From NCBI GenBank assembly GCA_051275765.1, contig JBNMOV010000144.1, positions 1-10,381 of the forward strand: a DNA stretch of 10,381 bases, in the 5' to 3' direction. Shown in pieces: positions 1 through 7,552 of this stretch (position 1 is its first letter; every line of letters starts with the position of its first letter). The position numbers and the translations under genes are program-made. Source of the DNA: JAHDCE01 sp051275765 (lineage in GTDB: Bacteria; Bacteroidota; Bacteroidia; Chitinophagales; Saprospiraceae). Under the pieces are notes generated by a model. That model saw nothing but the letters and a program-made list of their open reading frames with translations. It was not told where the DNA came from and did no database searches.

Positions 1-10
1 ATTACTTACT

Positions 11-1333
11 TTACAGTGTATTAGGTAGGCTAATAAAAAAACAAGAACCTTTGTCAACTTGTGATTCTACCCAAATTTCGCCATTCAACTTTCCTACTAT
101 TTTCTTACAGGTAGCCAAGCCTATCCCATGCCCTTTGAACGCTTCTTTTTCATGCAGTCTATTGAAAATGGAAAAAATGGATGAGAGGTGTTTTTGAGGT
201 ATTCCTATGCCATTATCTTTAATAGAAATAATTACACCATTCTTGTTTTTGCTACAATCAATTGTTATGTCAGATTGAATATCTTGTTGACGGAATTTTA
301 TGGCGTTACTGATGAGATTTTGGAAGAGTAAGGAAGCATAAGTTTTATTGACTTTGATGATGGGTAGTTCAGATTTAATATTTATTTGAGTATTTGTTTC
401 CTGGATGATTGTGGAAAGGTTGTGAGAAACTTTTAGGATAACGTCATTTAGATCCAAAAATTCGATTTGAGGTTCATTACTATCTAATGTAGCATAATCA
501 AGAAGATCGTCGAGCATTTCATTCATGTTAAAAACACCATCTATGACGAAGTCCATAAATTCTCTTGTACTTTGAGTTAGGTACTTATCCAGTCTCTTTT
601 CTATTAATCCTGTATAACTGCTAATCATTCGAAGCGGCTCTTTTAGATCATGTGAAGCGGCGTAAGCGAATGATTGTAACTCACTATTCTTTTCTTCTAT
701 TACATCATTTTGTTTTTGAAGTAATAAGTTGTTCTTATGAAGTAATATTTCTATTTCATGTGAATTGATACGATTCTGATGCCTATATTTTGTGAAAACG
801 AATATGAAACCGACGATGGAAAAAATTTCTAGTATGTTGATGTATATCAGAGAAAGGTCCTTTTTCATAAGAATTGGTATCAGCAATATGACTAATGCTA
901 AACAGAAATTAAAAATCAACTTGGACTTAATATTCGTTTCAAAAAACAGATTGATAATGATAATAAATATTGTAAAAATGATTAGTTTTCCTAGAGCATA
1001 AAAACTAATAAAAGCAAAAGGTAATACAGTGAAATGCATGATGATAATGACGAGTAAGGCATTGGTCTTGAATGTAGCTATAGGTTTCAATCTAAGAAAC
1101 TGGTACTTTTTATTAAGTATAGGGATGAGAAATGAAAACATGAAAAGATGGGTGACTACAGCTATGGATAAGCCGAAGCTTTCTGCGAGCACCCCATTTT
1201 TCCAGCGAATAACATCTAAAATAATTAATAGAATAGATATAAAAAAGACAATACATGATATGATGTATGCACTCTTTTCATTAGAGTTTTGTAATTTTTC
1301 CCTTAGCGTATTATAGAAGTAGGCATCTCTCAT
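11..1333 (-). CDS. Membrane-bound sensor histidine kinase (orphan)
   Basis: This is a 440-residue two-component sensor kinase of the inner membrane. The N-terminal half holds about six hydrophobic segments (roughly residues 21-40, 53-73, 92-112, 116-132, 138-156 and 163-181). A likely coiled coil follows at about 187-220. The HisKA dimerisation helix contains the H-box FAYAASHDLKEPLR, with the phospho-accepting His at residue 228. The HATPase domain shows the N-box (QNLISNAIKF, Asn339/343), the G1 box DNGIGIP (373-379), an F-box (IFSIFNRLH) and the G2 box GHGIGLA (401-407). All catalytic motifs are present, so it should be active. The ligand is unknown because no named sensor domain is visible. 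No response regulator lies in the window; a partner could be just beyond base 1 or elsewhere. The ATG at 1331-1333 gives a sensible hydrophilic N-terminus before the first helix. Confidence 0.93.
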   Translation of the reverse strand: MRDAYFYNTLREKLQNSNEKSAYIISCIVFFISILLIILDVIRWKNGVLAESFGLSIAVVTHLFMFSFLIPILNKKYQFLRLKPIATFKTNALLVIIIMHFTVLPFAFISFYALGKLIIFTIFIIIINLFFETNIKSKLIFNFCLALVILLIPILMKKDLSLIYINILEIFSIVGFIFVFTKYRHQNRINSHEIEILLHKNNLLLQKQNDVIEEKNSELQSFAYAASHDLKEPLRMISSYTGLIEKRLDKYLTQSTREFMDFVIDGVFNMNEMLDDLLDYATLDSNEPQIEFLDLNDVILKVSHNLSTIIQETNTQINIKSELPIIKVNKTYASLLFQNLISNAIKFRQQDIQSDITIDCSKNKNGVIISIKDNGIGIPQKHLSSIFSIFNRLHEKEAFKGHGIGLATCKKIVGKLNGEIWVESQVDKGSCFFISLPNTL

Positions 1334-1375
1334 CTTGTGTTTTCTTGACTTTATGTCAAAATTTATTATTTAAGG

Positions 1376-1420
1376 GAATGTGGACTCTGTTATTAGAGTT
1401 TTGACAATAACAGAACATTC
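1376..1420. repeat. Strong imperfect hairpin upstream of the histidine kinase
   Basis: Arms TCTGTTATT (1386-1394) and AATAACAGA (1406-1414) pair perfectly around an 11-nt loop. The stem extends outward with GAATGT (1376-1381) pairing ACATTC (1415-1420) after a 4-nt bulge, giving 15 bp in total. It starts about 43 nt upstream of the kinase start codon. It could be an operator, a leader structure, or a relic of an insertion-sequence end, since decayed IS material starts nearby. There is no clean T-tract on either side, so a simple terminator is less likely. Confidence 0.55.
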
Positions 1421-1456
1421 GGCAGGATGTCCGTTAAATAAAAACCTAATATGTTT

Positions 1457-1484
1457 AGCTTGAATAAGCTGATAATGCATTATC
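1457..1484. repeat. Two short palindromes at the 3' edge of the transposase remnant
   Basis: AGCTT-GAAT-AAGCT (1457-1470) is followed directly by the perfect 14-bp palindrome GATAATGCATTATC (1471-1484). The palindrome overlaps the transposase stop codon (complement of 1483-1485). The position suits the terminal region of the insertion sequence or a small transcription stop. No matching copy was found at the other side, so the element boundary is unproven. Confidence 0.4.
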
Positions 1485-2583
1485 ATGGGGGCTTTTTCTT
1501 GGTTTTTCTGACCACTTTGTAATGAGGTCGTTCCTGTTTGATATTCCCATTTCCCTTTTTTATACTTTTTGGTAAAAACGGTTTTTCATCAAAAGTGCAA
1601 AAAAGTGTTTCAGTTGAGCGATATGTTTTTGCAATCGACAATTTTTCAGGTTTTGGGGGAGGGTTGGATTTGTTCCGTTCCCCTTTTTTAGGAATAAAAT
1701 CTACTTCATCCGCTGCTATATAAAGTAGCCAATTAGCCAATTGGTCAACCAAAAGGAAATTATCTAGGTGCTGTACATCCTCACAATCATAACTGTCCAG
1801 AAACATCTTTTGTTTATTGAATCGAAAAGAAGGTTCAATATCGTAGCGATGCCGATAATCCCAATAAGCTTCCTCCAAGCTAACTTTTTTTTTGCCAAAA
1901 ATACAAAAGAACAAATCCTTTGCAAAAACCGGTTTACCAGTTTTTGCATCAGTTATCCTTGCACTGACCAAATCAAATGGTTTGTGCTTCATCCAATGAC
2001 CATTCTTCGAGCGGAGTTTTAAATCGTTCCAATAATAGAGTCGGACAAGCAATGCCCTTCCCTTTTTAGTTGTCGCCTCCAATACCTCCTCCTGTGAATG
2101 GGGTAAATCATAAATCGTTATCTGCTCCTTTTCATAGGTTTTTTCTGTTTTGGCGACCTTGCCTTTGATTATCCTACGGGTATTCCTAAGTGAAACGAAT
2201 TCAATAACCTGAGCCATTATGCTTGTTCTTTTTCCTTCTAAAAAACACAAAAAATCGTTCCGTAGCTACTGCTATGCAACGATTTTTTGAATTCTTTAGA
2301 AGAAAAAATTACTACCCATTCTAGCTCAATTTATTAAATACGTTTCACTAAGGTAAAAACATTCGCCATAAATCTTTTTTGCACCTCCGGAATTATTTTC
2401 CTTCGCACAAGTGTACACTTGTACTCCATGACGGAAACGACTAATGCAAACCAGTTCCTTCTCTTTAAATAAAGGACTCAAGTAAGCTGCATGGGTATAA
2501 CCACTATCCGTTGTATTGATAACCAAATCACATTTGACTGCGGCAGACAATTGAGGGGATACTCTATTTTTAAGTAATAGCAT
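1483..2583 (-). pseudogene. IS4-like DDE transposase, split and N-terminally truncated
   Basis: Two reading frames on the minus strand form pieces of one transposase. The upstream piece (2583-2326, 85 residues) contains the central block CDLVINTTDSGYTHAAYLSP and ends in KKIYGECFYLSE before it runs into foreign sequence and a stop. The downstream piece (2250-1483, 255 residues) carries the C-terminal catalytic block YRHRYDIEPSFRFNK. This fits the IS4-group Y-x2-R-x3-E-x6-K signature, with Tyr132, Arg135, Glu139 and Lys146 of this piece. A basic, proline-rich tail follows. The first 20 or so residues of the downstream frame come from the inserted palindrome (2185-2353), not from the transposase. 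Upstream of 2583 the frame closes within about 27 nt, so the N-terminal region normally expected in this family is missing. The gene is therefore broken at least twice and should be inactive. Family assignment rests on motifs recognised by eye. Confidence 0.85.
2185..2353. mobile_element. 169-bp palindromic MITE-like insertion in the transposase
   Basis: The whole segment is an imperfect inverted repeat. Its outer ends are CCTAAGTGAAACG (2185-2197) and CGTTTCACTAAGG (2341-2353), 12 of 13 complementary, and pairing continues inward (about 19 of 23 over 2185-2207 with 2331-2353, then TGAGC/GCTCA at 2210-2214 and 2324-2328). After a one-base shift of register the core 2229-2308 pairs to a 4-nt loop TACT (2267-2270), including 11 contiguous pairs AAAAAATCGTT/AACGATTTTTT. 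It sits exactly where the transposase reading frame is broken and introduces the stop. It encodes nothing. Size, terminal inverted repeats and lack of coding fit a MITE or other non-autonomous palindromic element. A convincing target duplication could not be identified. Confidence 0.6.
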
Positions 2584-2589
2584 GGGTAA

Positions 2590-2929
2590 TATTTGGCGAT
2601 TATTAGAAATCTAGTAGATATAATACAAGGAATTAATAATGAACAACTTGCCAAAAGTGTAAGGAGTGCAAGTTTTTTACGAAAGAAAATGCTTTAGGTT
2701 TCACTAATAAGGGTAAAATCACAGTTTATGTAAGCTTATTTAACTTATATGTTGTTTTGTGCAGTATTTTCTGGAAATGTACTTGATTATTTATGCTTAC
2801 TATGAAAACGCTTTTTTAGGAAAATAAACTTAATTTTTGAAAGAAAATGTTCTTCACCCAACCTTTTCTTTCTCATTCATCGTCCTCATTTACGTAATCA
2901 TATTTTTAATAATAAAATCCTAATTCAAG
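2590..2929. other. Gene-free stretch between transposase remnant and lipoprotein gene
   Basis: No substantial reading frame or RNA gene is visible here. A plus-strand frame at 2590-2697 stays open for 35 codons (ending ASFLRKKML) but has no start and may be only a gene remnant or chance. GTTTCACTAA at 2698-2707, followed by TAAGGG, resembles the terminal repeat of the palindromic element at 2185-2353. No TAnnTTTG promoter match was found before the lipoprotein gene. The A-rich stretch just before 2930 suits ribosome binding in this phylum. Confidence 0.5.
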
Positions 2930-4204
2930 ATGAGAAAGGGAAGTTTGATTTTTGGTTTTCTTACATTAATGACCGTTGTGTTTTTTCAAAGTTGCTTAGA
3001 AGACAAGTGTAAGAATGAAGTTACATATACCTATTATGAACCGGTATACCTCCAAACCACTGATATTAGAATAGATATAACGGCAACGACACCACAAGAG
3101 ATGGAAGAACCGGGCAAGATGTATTTTTACAATAATTTTGTTTTTGTGAATGAAAGAGAAGAAGGAATTCACATCATTAATAATGAAGATCCGACCAATC
3201 CTATATCAGTATCATTTATTCCGATTCCAGGGAATGTAGATATGGCTGTTAAAGGAAACGTATTGTATGCAGATAGTTATATGGATTTATTGGCAATAGA
3301 TATTACGAATCCTACTTCGCCTAATTTACTAAAAAGGGTAGAGGATGTATTTTCTTGGTATACTTATCAGGAAGACTATGGCTACATAATAGAGTATAAA
3401 AAGACGAATAAGACAGAAGTTCAAGATTGTTACGATAACTATTATGGTCAGGAGTGGTTTTTTGATGATGCAAATGGTGGCGTATTTGTCAATGATTTAT
3501 CGAATTCTGCAGGAGTTGTCAGTCCTGGTGCGTCCCAAAATGTGGGGATAGCAGGTTCTATGGCTCGTTTTGGCTTGTATGACGATTATTTATACGCAAT
3601 AGATGAAAGCTATCTGGATGTATTTGATATTACGAATATTACTTGTCCAGAAGCATTGAATAGTGTTTATGTAGGTTGGAATATAGAAACTATTTTCCCT
3701 CATGGAGAAAACCTGTTTATAGGAGCGGATAACGGTATGTATATTTTTGATAATTCTAACCCTACAGAGCCTACACAACAATCTTTATTTGAACATGCTA
3801 GAGCTTGTGATCCAGTTTATGTATCTGGGAATAGAGCTTTTGTCACCTTACGAGATGGAACGGAATGCGAAGGTTTTGCCAATCAATTGGACATCGTAGA
3901 TATTGCTGATTTGAATAATCCATTTCTAATAGAAACGCATGAAATGCAAAATCCACATGGTTTATCTGTGACGCCAAGTAATAAGATGTTCTTATGCGAA
4001 GGTACTGGCGGTCTGAAAATCTTGGATGTAACGGATAGCAATAATGTCATCCAATTAGGAGCATTGGAAGGTTTTGATGCTTATGATGCTATTGCATTAG
4101 GTGAAAATCATGTGATGGTCATTGGAAAAGATGGCTTCTATCAATTTGATACGACTGACCCTCAGAATGTGGTAGAATTGAGTTTGATAAATGTGGCTCA
4201 GTAG
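2930..4204 (+). CDS. LVIVD-repeat surface/periplasmic lipoprotein
   Basis: This 424-residue protein is predicted to be exported and lipidated. A type II signal peptide of 21 residues ends in the lipobox FQSC, with Cys22 as the lipid-modified residue. The rest is a series of LVIVD-type repeats of about 40-50 residues, each built as 'xxIxDITNPxxPxxL' followed by a hydrophobic strand. Examples lie near residues 80-92 (IHIINNEDPTNP), 121-131 (LAIDITNPTSP), 229-240 (LDVFDITNITCP), 270-281, 320-331 (LDIVDIADLNNP), 362-370 and 404-411. Such repeats are predicted to fold as a beta-propeller, a binding platform without a known enzymatic activity. It appears to be transcribed alone and is followed by a hairpin. 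Its ligand is unknown. The start is fixed by the signal peptide. Confidence 0.88.
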   Translation: MRKGSLIFGFLTLMTVVFFQSCLEDKCKNEVTYTYYEPVYLQTTDIRIDITATTPQEMEEPGKMYFYNNFVFVNEREEGIHIINNEDPTNPISVSFIPIPGNVDMAVKGNVLYADSYMDLLAIDITNPTSPNLLKRVEDVFSWYTYQEDYGYIIEYKKTNKTEVQDCYDNYYGQEWFFDDANGGVFVNDLSNSAGVVSPGASQNVGIAGSMARFGLYDDYLYAIDESYLDVFDITNITCPEALNSVYVGWNIETIFPHGENLFIGADNGMYIFDNSNPTEPTQQSLFEHARACDPVYVSGNRAFVTLRDGTECEGFANQLDIVDIADLNNPFLIETHEMQNPHGLSVTPSNKMFLCEGTGGLKILDVTDSNNVIQLGALEGFDAYDAIALGENHVMVIGKDGFYQFDTTDPQNVVELSLINVAQ

Positions 4205-4238
4205 GATTAGAAAATCCCAATTTTTAATAAATTCATAA

Positions 4239-4283
4239 AACAGCAGCTAGTTCGAGGTTGCACCTCGGACTTAAACTGCTGTT
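4239..4283. repeat. Two-tier hairpin, REP-like, possibly also a terminator
   Basis: Outer arms AACAGCAG (4239-4246) and CTGCTGTT (4276-4283) are perfect. Inside, GTTCGAGGT (4250-4258) pairs with ACCTCGGAC (4262-4270), with one G-T wobble, around a TGC loop. It starts 35 nt after the lipoprotein stop and is followed by a weak T-rich tract, so it could end that transcript. A degenerate inverted partner lies at 4359-4385, which argues for a dispersed REP-type element rather than a dedicated terminator. Confidence 0.65.
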
Positions 4284-4358
4284 AAGTTTTAATATTCTGC
4301 CAAAAATACGTTCAGGAATTTAATGAGGTGTTTTGTTGGAAGTTTGGAGGAGGTAGAG

Positions 4359-4385
4359 GTCAGAGGTGCAACATCGAAGCAGCAG
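4359..4385. repeat. Degenerate inverted partner of the 4239-4283 hairpin
   Basis: The plus strand here matches the complement of the first hairpin: 18 of 20 positions agree over the core (GTCAGAGGTGCAAC at 4359-4372, then the block ending TCGAA), followed by GCAGCAG. The loop sequence GGTGCAAC shows it is inverted relative to the first copy. Its own stem is partly lost. It sits about 35 nt before the first barrel gene. Confidence 0.5.
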
Positions 4386-4419
4386 AGTATGAAACACAAC
4401 TTTATTTAAACATAAACAA

Positions 4420-5004
4420 ATGAAATATACCTTAATATTAATATGCTCTTTATTTGTGTTTTCATTGACAGCACAGGATGAGAACATTGAAACATTAGAG
4501 CTAAAAATACCTCGCTATTATAATTCCCTTGCTTTTGATTTCAATATGGGAGGAAAGGGCAATAATGGATTTGAAGGCGGAATAGGATTCCGATATGCGG
4601 CAGGATATAGAATGAATAAATGGCTGAATTTTGGTGTAGGAACAGGTTTTGAGTTTTATAATTTTGCGAATAAGACTGTTTTCATACCTATTTACGCAGA
4701 AATACGTGGCGAGTTCACAAATTGGAAGCTCACACCGTTTTATCAAGTAGAACTGGGAATGGGTTTAAAGATTCCTGCTAGTGAGTATGATTATTTCGAT
4801 AATAAACCAAAGGGCGTATATTTTCGTCCACAAATAGGTTGGAAATTCAAACGTAAGAATAATTTTGCTTCTACGATTGGCTTTGGCTACCAATTGCAAA
4901 CATCTTCAGAGAAAGTAGATAATAGTTGGGGAGATGATTTGTATATTGAGAATAGAAAACGTAAATACCAGCGTTATTTTATCCAGTTTGGCTTTGAATT
5001 TTAA
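4420..5004 (+). CDS. Small outer-membrane beta-barrel protein (paralogue 1)
   Basis: This 194-residue protein begins with a type I signal peptide (MKYTLILICSLFVFSLTA, cleavage predicted before Gln19). The mature part consists of alternating amphipathic strands rich in Gly and aromatic residues (for example GGIGFRYAAGYRMNKWLNFG, 53-72) and ends YFIQFGFEF. The C-terminal Phe is the usual assembly signal for outer-membrane barrels. The length suits a barrel of about eight strands. It is clearly related to the next gene, sharing the patterns FGVGxGF, EIRG, PxYxxELGxG, GVYFRPxxGxxF and GYQLQ. It is the first gene of an apparent cluster with the next barrel (23-nt gap), the sigma factor and the tethered barrel gene. 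Function is unknown; a receptor or sensor role is inferred only from context. Confidence 0.85.
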   Translation: MKYTLILICSLFVFSLTAQDENIETLELKIPRYYNSLAFDFNMGGKGNNGFEGGIGFRYAAGYRMNKWLNFGVGTGFEFYNFANKTVFIPIYAEIRGEFTNWKLTPFYQVELGMGLKIPASEYDYFDNKPKGVYFRPQIGWKFKRKNNFASTIGFGYQLQTSSEKVDNSWGDDLYIENRKRKYQRYFIQFGFEF

Positions 5005-5027
5005 ACAACTTTTAAATATAACTTACA

Positions 5028-5624
5028 ATGAAAACATCCATTCTCATTCTTTTTTTAATGTTGCCAATGGTAATATTTGCACAGGATGATGGCAAAAAAA
5101 CGTTTTACAATACATTCGATTTGAGTTTTCATGCTGCTAATTCAGACCAGGAATACGTCAGTCAACACCTACAATATACCAAAGGCATTGGCTTGAAATC
5201 CTCAATGGGTTATCATTGGAAATATTGGATGGATTTTGGTGTTGGAATTGGATTTGATATGTATAGAATGGATAATACCGTTTACGAAAAGAAATATTTT
5301 GTTCCTTTGTTCGTAGAAATCAGAGGAAAGGTTCTGGATAAGAAAATAGCTCCTTATTATGAACTAGGAATAGGTTATGCCTTTAATCTTACAAAGACAT
5401 CCTGGGATTTTTATCATAAGAATGGTGGCGTGTATTTCAGGCCTACTGCTGGTTATCAATTTGAGATGAAGAACGATTTCATGATGTCGGTTTATGTGGG
5501 TTATCAATTGCAGAAGGAGGAGAATAAGAGAGATTATGATGATAATCCACAACCATATATTGGTCTGCCAGAAGGCATTGAATTTTATCAGCGTATGGTA
5601 ATGGGCATAAAATTAGGATTCTAA
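5028..5624 (+). CDS. Small outer-membrane beta-barrel protein (paralogue 2)
   Basis: This 198-residue protein has a signal peptide (MKTSILILFLMLPMVIFA, cleavage predicted before Gln19) followed by a barrel-type body that ends MVMGIKLGF, with the terminal Phe expected for outer-membrane insertion. It aligns along nearly its whole length with the preceding protein. Shared blocks include DFGVGIGF (69-76), EIRG (97-100), PYYELGIGY (109-117), GGVYFRPTAGYQF (133-145) and GYQLQ (158-162). The pair therefore arose by tandem duplication and has since diverged substantially, most in the likely loop regions, as expected for surface-exposed segments. The sigma factor gene starts 30 nt downstream. No specific function can be assigned. 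Confidence 0.85.
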   Translation: MKTSILILFLMLPMVIFAQDDGKKTFYNTFDLSFHAANSDQEYVSQHLQYTKGIGLKSSMGYHWKYWMDFGVGIGFDMYRMDNTVYEKKYFVPLFVEIRGKVLDKKIAPYYELGIGYAFNLTKTSWDFYHKNGGVYFRPTAGYQFEMKNDFMMSVYVGYQLQKEENKRDYDDNPQPYIGLPEGIEFYQRMVMGIKLGF

Positions 5625-5654
5625 AAGATCATAAAATCGAATAGTAAGTACTGA

Positions 5655-6221
5655 ATGTTATTTAGGAAAAAGACATATACGGATCATGATTTGGTAGCGG
5701 GTTGTTCTAAGAACGACAGGCAGTACCAAGAAATCTTGTATAGGAAATATTTTCCTAAGGCTATGGGCTTGATCATGTATCATGTGAAAGATAAGGAAAA
5801 GTCCTTGGATATTGTCAATCAAGGTTTTTTGAAGGTGTTTCAGAAGATAGATACGATTAAGGATGCACAGGCATTGGAAGCTTGGATCAAAACTATTATG
5901 ATGCGGACACGTTCTGATTATTTTAGGAAGGATGCTAAATATCTCAAGGCTGTCATCTTAGAAGAACCTCGACAGGAAAGAAGTGAAAATACTACATTGA
6001 ATGATCTGTATTTCAATGATATTATCAGACTGCTGGATAAGTTGCCACCAGCTACTGCTGAGGTATTCAGATTATATGCAGTAGAGGGCTATAAACATAA
6101 GGAAATAGGAGAGCGACTAGGGATAAGTGAAGGTACATCTAAGTGGCATTTATCTGCTGCTAGACAAAAGTTAAAAGAATTAATTAAGGAATATTACGAT
6201 ACACAAAGAGATGTCGGATAA
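5655..6221 (+). CDS. ECF-type RNA polymerase sigma factor
   Basis: This 188-residue protein has the two-domain layout of extracytoplasmic-function sigma factors. The region 2 domain at about 24-90 (YQEILYRKYFPKAMGLIMYH, the -10 recognition block DIVNQGFLKVFQKI, then AWIKTIMMRTRSDYFRK) should bind core polymerase and the -10 DNA. The region 4 domain at about 122-176 (IIRLLDKLPPATAEVFRLYAVEGYKHKEIGERLGISEGTSKWHLSAARQKL) contains the helix-turn-helix for -35 recognition. The linker is short, as usual in ECF factors. The stop overlaps the start of the next gene by 11 nt, which implies translational coupling with its probable regulator. Target promoters are unknown; the two upstream barrel genes are natural candidates. 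Confidence 0.93.
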   Translation: MLFRKKTYTDHDLVAGCSKNDRQYQEILYRKYFPKAMGLIMYHVKDKEKSLDIVNQGFLKVFQKIDTIKDAQALEAWIKTIMMRTRSDYFRKDAKYLKAVILEEPRQERSENTTLNDLYFNDIIRLLDKLPPATAEVFRLYAVEGYKHKEIGERLGISEGTSKWHLSAARQKLKELIKEYYDTQRDVG

Positions 6222-7542
6222 GAATATATATAACGAGGATTTTATCAATAAAGGTTGGCAGGATATGTCAGCGATTTTGGATAAAGAAATGCCAGTAAAG
6301 AAAAAGAAGAGATTCTTTATCTTATTCTCCTTTGGTCTACTAAGTGTGATCGCTTTGGGGCTTACACTTGTTCCTATGCGAAATAGTGAAATAGGATTGG
6401 ATGAAATAATTGCTGTTCAGCCAGTAGTAAACCAATTAATTGATATAAATGATAATTCAGAAAAAATAGCAGATTTAAATGAAAAAATAAATAGTGATGT
6501 ATTAGTTGATAAATATGAAAAAACATCAGCATTGAAAACGCATTCAACTATTGAAAAACAGAATAATACAACATTAATAGATTTATCAAAAAATAGTTAT
6601 TCTAATAATAGGAACGATATTGTAACCTCAATTAATAAAGTTGATATTAATGAGAATAATTTATCAATAAAAGAAGAATTACTAACAACTCCAATCATTA
6701 AAAATGAATCTTCAATAAATGCTAATCCATCGATAACTTCAATAGTTGAAAATGAATCATTAATCATTAATCAACGATCATTAATAAATTACCTAGATCC
6801 CATCGCTTTAAATTTTCCATTATTAGAAAATGACAAAGTAGAAGAAATCAAAAAAATACCTAATCATTTTAATCCTAAAAAATGGAACTTTGGAATAGAA
6901 GCAGGTTTTGTTTTTCAGAATAAAAATGAATTAGGAGGGAAAATAGGTTTTGTTGCCACTAGACATATCAATAAAAAATGGGCTTTGCATACAGGATTGG
7001 AATATAATGCTCATTTTATTAATTATGGAGTAGCAGAATCTGCTGAGGCATTTGAAGTGGCTGACGATCAACTGAATAATGGAGATAACATAATAGAAAT
7101 GGGGAATTATGAAGCATTATATTTAAATAATCCAACAAAAATAACTAGTCATCATTTGAGAATTCCAATTTTGGTGGCATACCGTTTTCACCCTTCGTTA
7201 GAAGTGAATGCAGGTATAGTGAATGATTTTAATGTATACTCAAGAGATCGAAATAATATGCTAGCCAATCCTTCTATTGGTTTAGTATTCCCACTCGCCA
7301 CTGTTGCAGAATCGAAGACAATTAAGCCGTTTTATGATCCTCAAGCCAGTCTAGGCTTGACTTATTATCCTATAAAAAAATGGGGTATAAGTCTAAGATA
7401 TGATCATGGTTTCATCAAAAAGGAAATAACGGCGACTATTCCGGAATCAGCTTATCAAGCGGCATCAAAATCAAGTGTAGGAATAAAAGGTTATGGCAGC
7501 CATTATAGATTATTGAATATTTCTGCTAAGATGTATTTTTAA
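6211..7542 (+). CDS. Putative anti-sigma-like tethered barrel: cytoplasmic motif, TM helix, long linker, barrel-like domain
   Basis: This 443-residue protein starts inside the sigma factor gene (11-nt overlap). Residues 1-34 are hydrophilic and end in a basic stop, with WQDMSAILDKEMPVKKKKR at 16-34. A single membrane helix spans about 35-54. Residues 57-222 are a low-complexity linker rich in Asn, Ser, Ile, Lys and Glu, with no globular pattern. Residues 223-443 are strand-rich (WNFGIEAGFVF, KWALHTGLEYNAHF, LRIPILVAYRF, WGISLRYDHGF) and end NISAKMYF, like an outer-membrane barrel. Coupling to an ECF factor suggests the N-terminus is the sigma-binding part, but no zinc-binding HxxxCxxC anti-sigma motif is present, so this is inference. 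Alternatively the C-terminal domain could fold as a soluble periplasmic strand-rich domain. Confidence 0.8.
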   Translation: MSDKNIYNEDFINKGWQDMSAILDKEMPVKKKKRFFILFSFGLLSVIALGLTLVPMRNSEIGLDEIIAVQPVVNQLIDINDNSEKIADLNEKINSDVLVDKYEKTSALKTHSTIEKQNNTTLIDLSKNSYSNNRNDIVTSINKVDINENNLSIKEELLTTPIIKNESSINANPSITSIVENESLIINQRSLINYLDPIALNFPLLENDKVEEIKKIPNHFNPKKWNFGIEAGFVFQNKNELGGKIGFVATRHINKKWALHTGLEYNAHFINYGVAESAEAFEVADDQLNNGDNIIEMGNYEALYLNNPTKITSHHLRIPILVAYRFHPSLEVNAGIVNDFNVYSRDRNNMLANPSIGLVFPLATVAESKTIKPFYDPQASLGLTYYPIKKWGISLRYDHGFIKKEITATIPESAYQAASKSSVGIKGYGSHYRLLNISAKMYF

Positions 7543-7552
7543 TAATCGAGTA

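Noticed and set aside
792..1316. Plus-strand open frames of 69 and 95 codons inside the histidine kinase gene
   Set aside because: They are antisense to a well-supported kinase with intact motifs, and their products are Met/Ile/Lys-rich with no recognisable pattern.
1764..2022. Overlapping frames on both strands inside the transposase remnant
   Set aside because: They are shadows of the C-terminal transposase frame, which carries the conserved Y-R-E-K motif.
7543..7552. Bidirectional terminator between the sigma cluster and the metallophosphoesterase
   Set aside because: Only a 5-bp AT stem (TAATA/TATTA) spans the stop codons, too weak to call.
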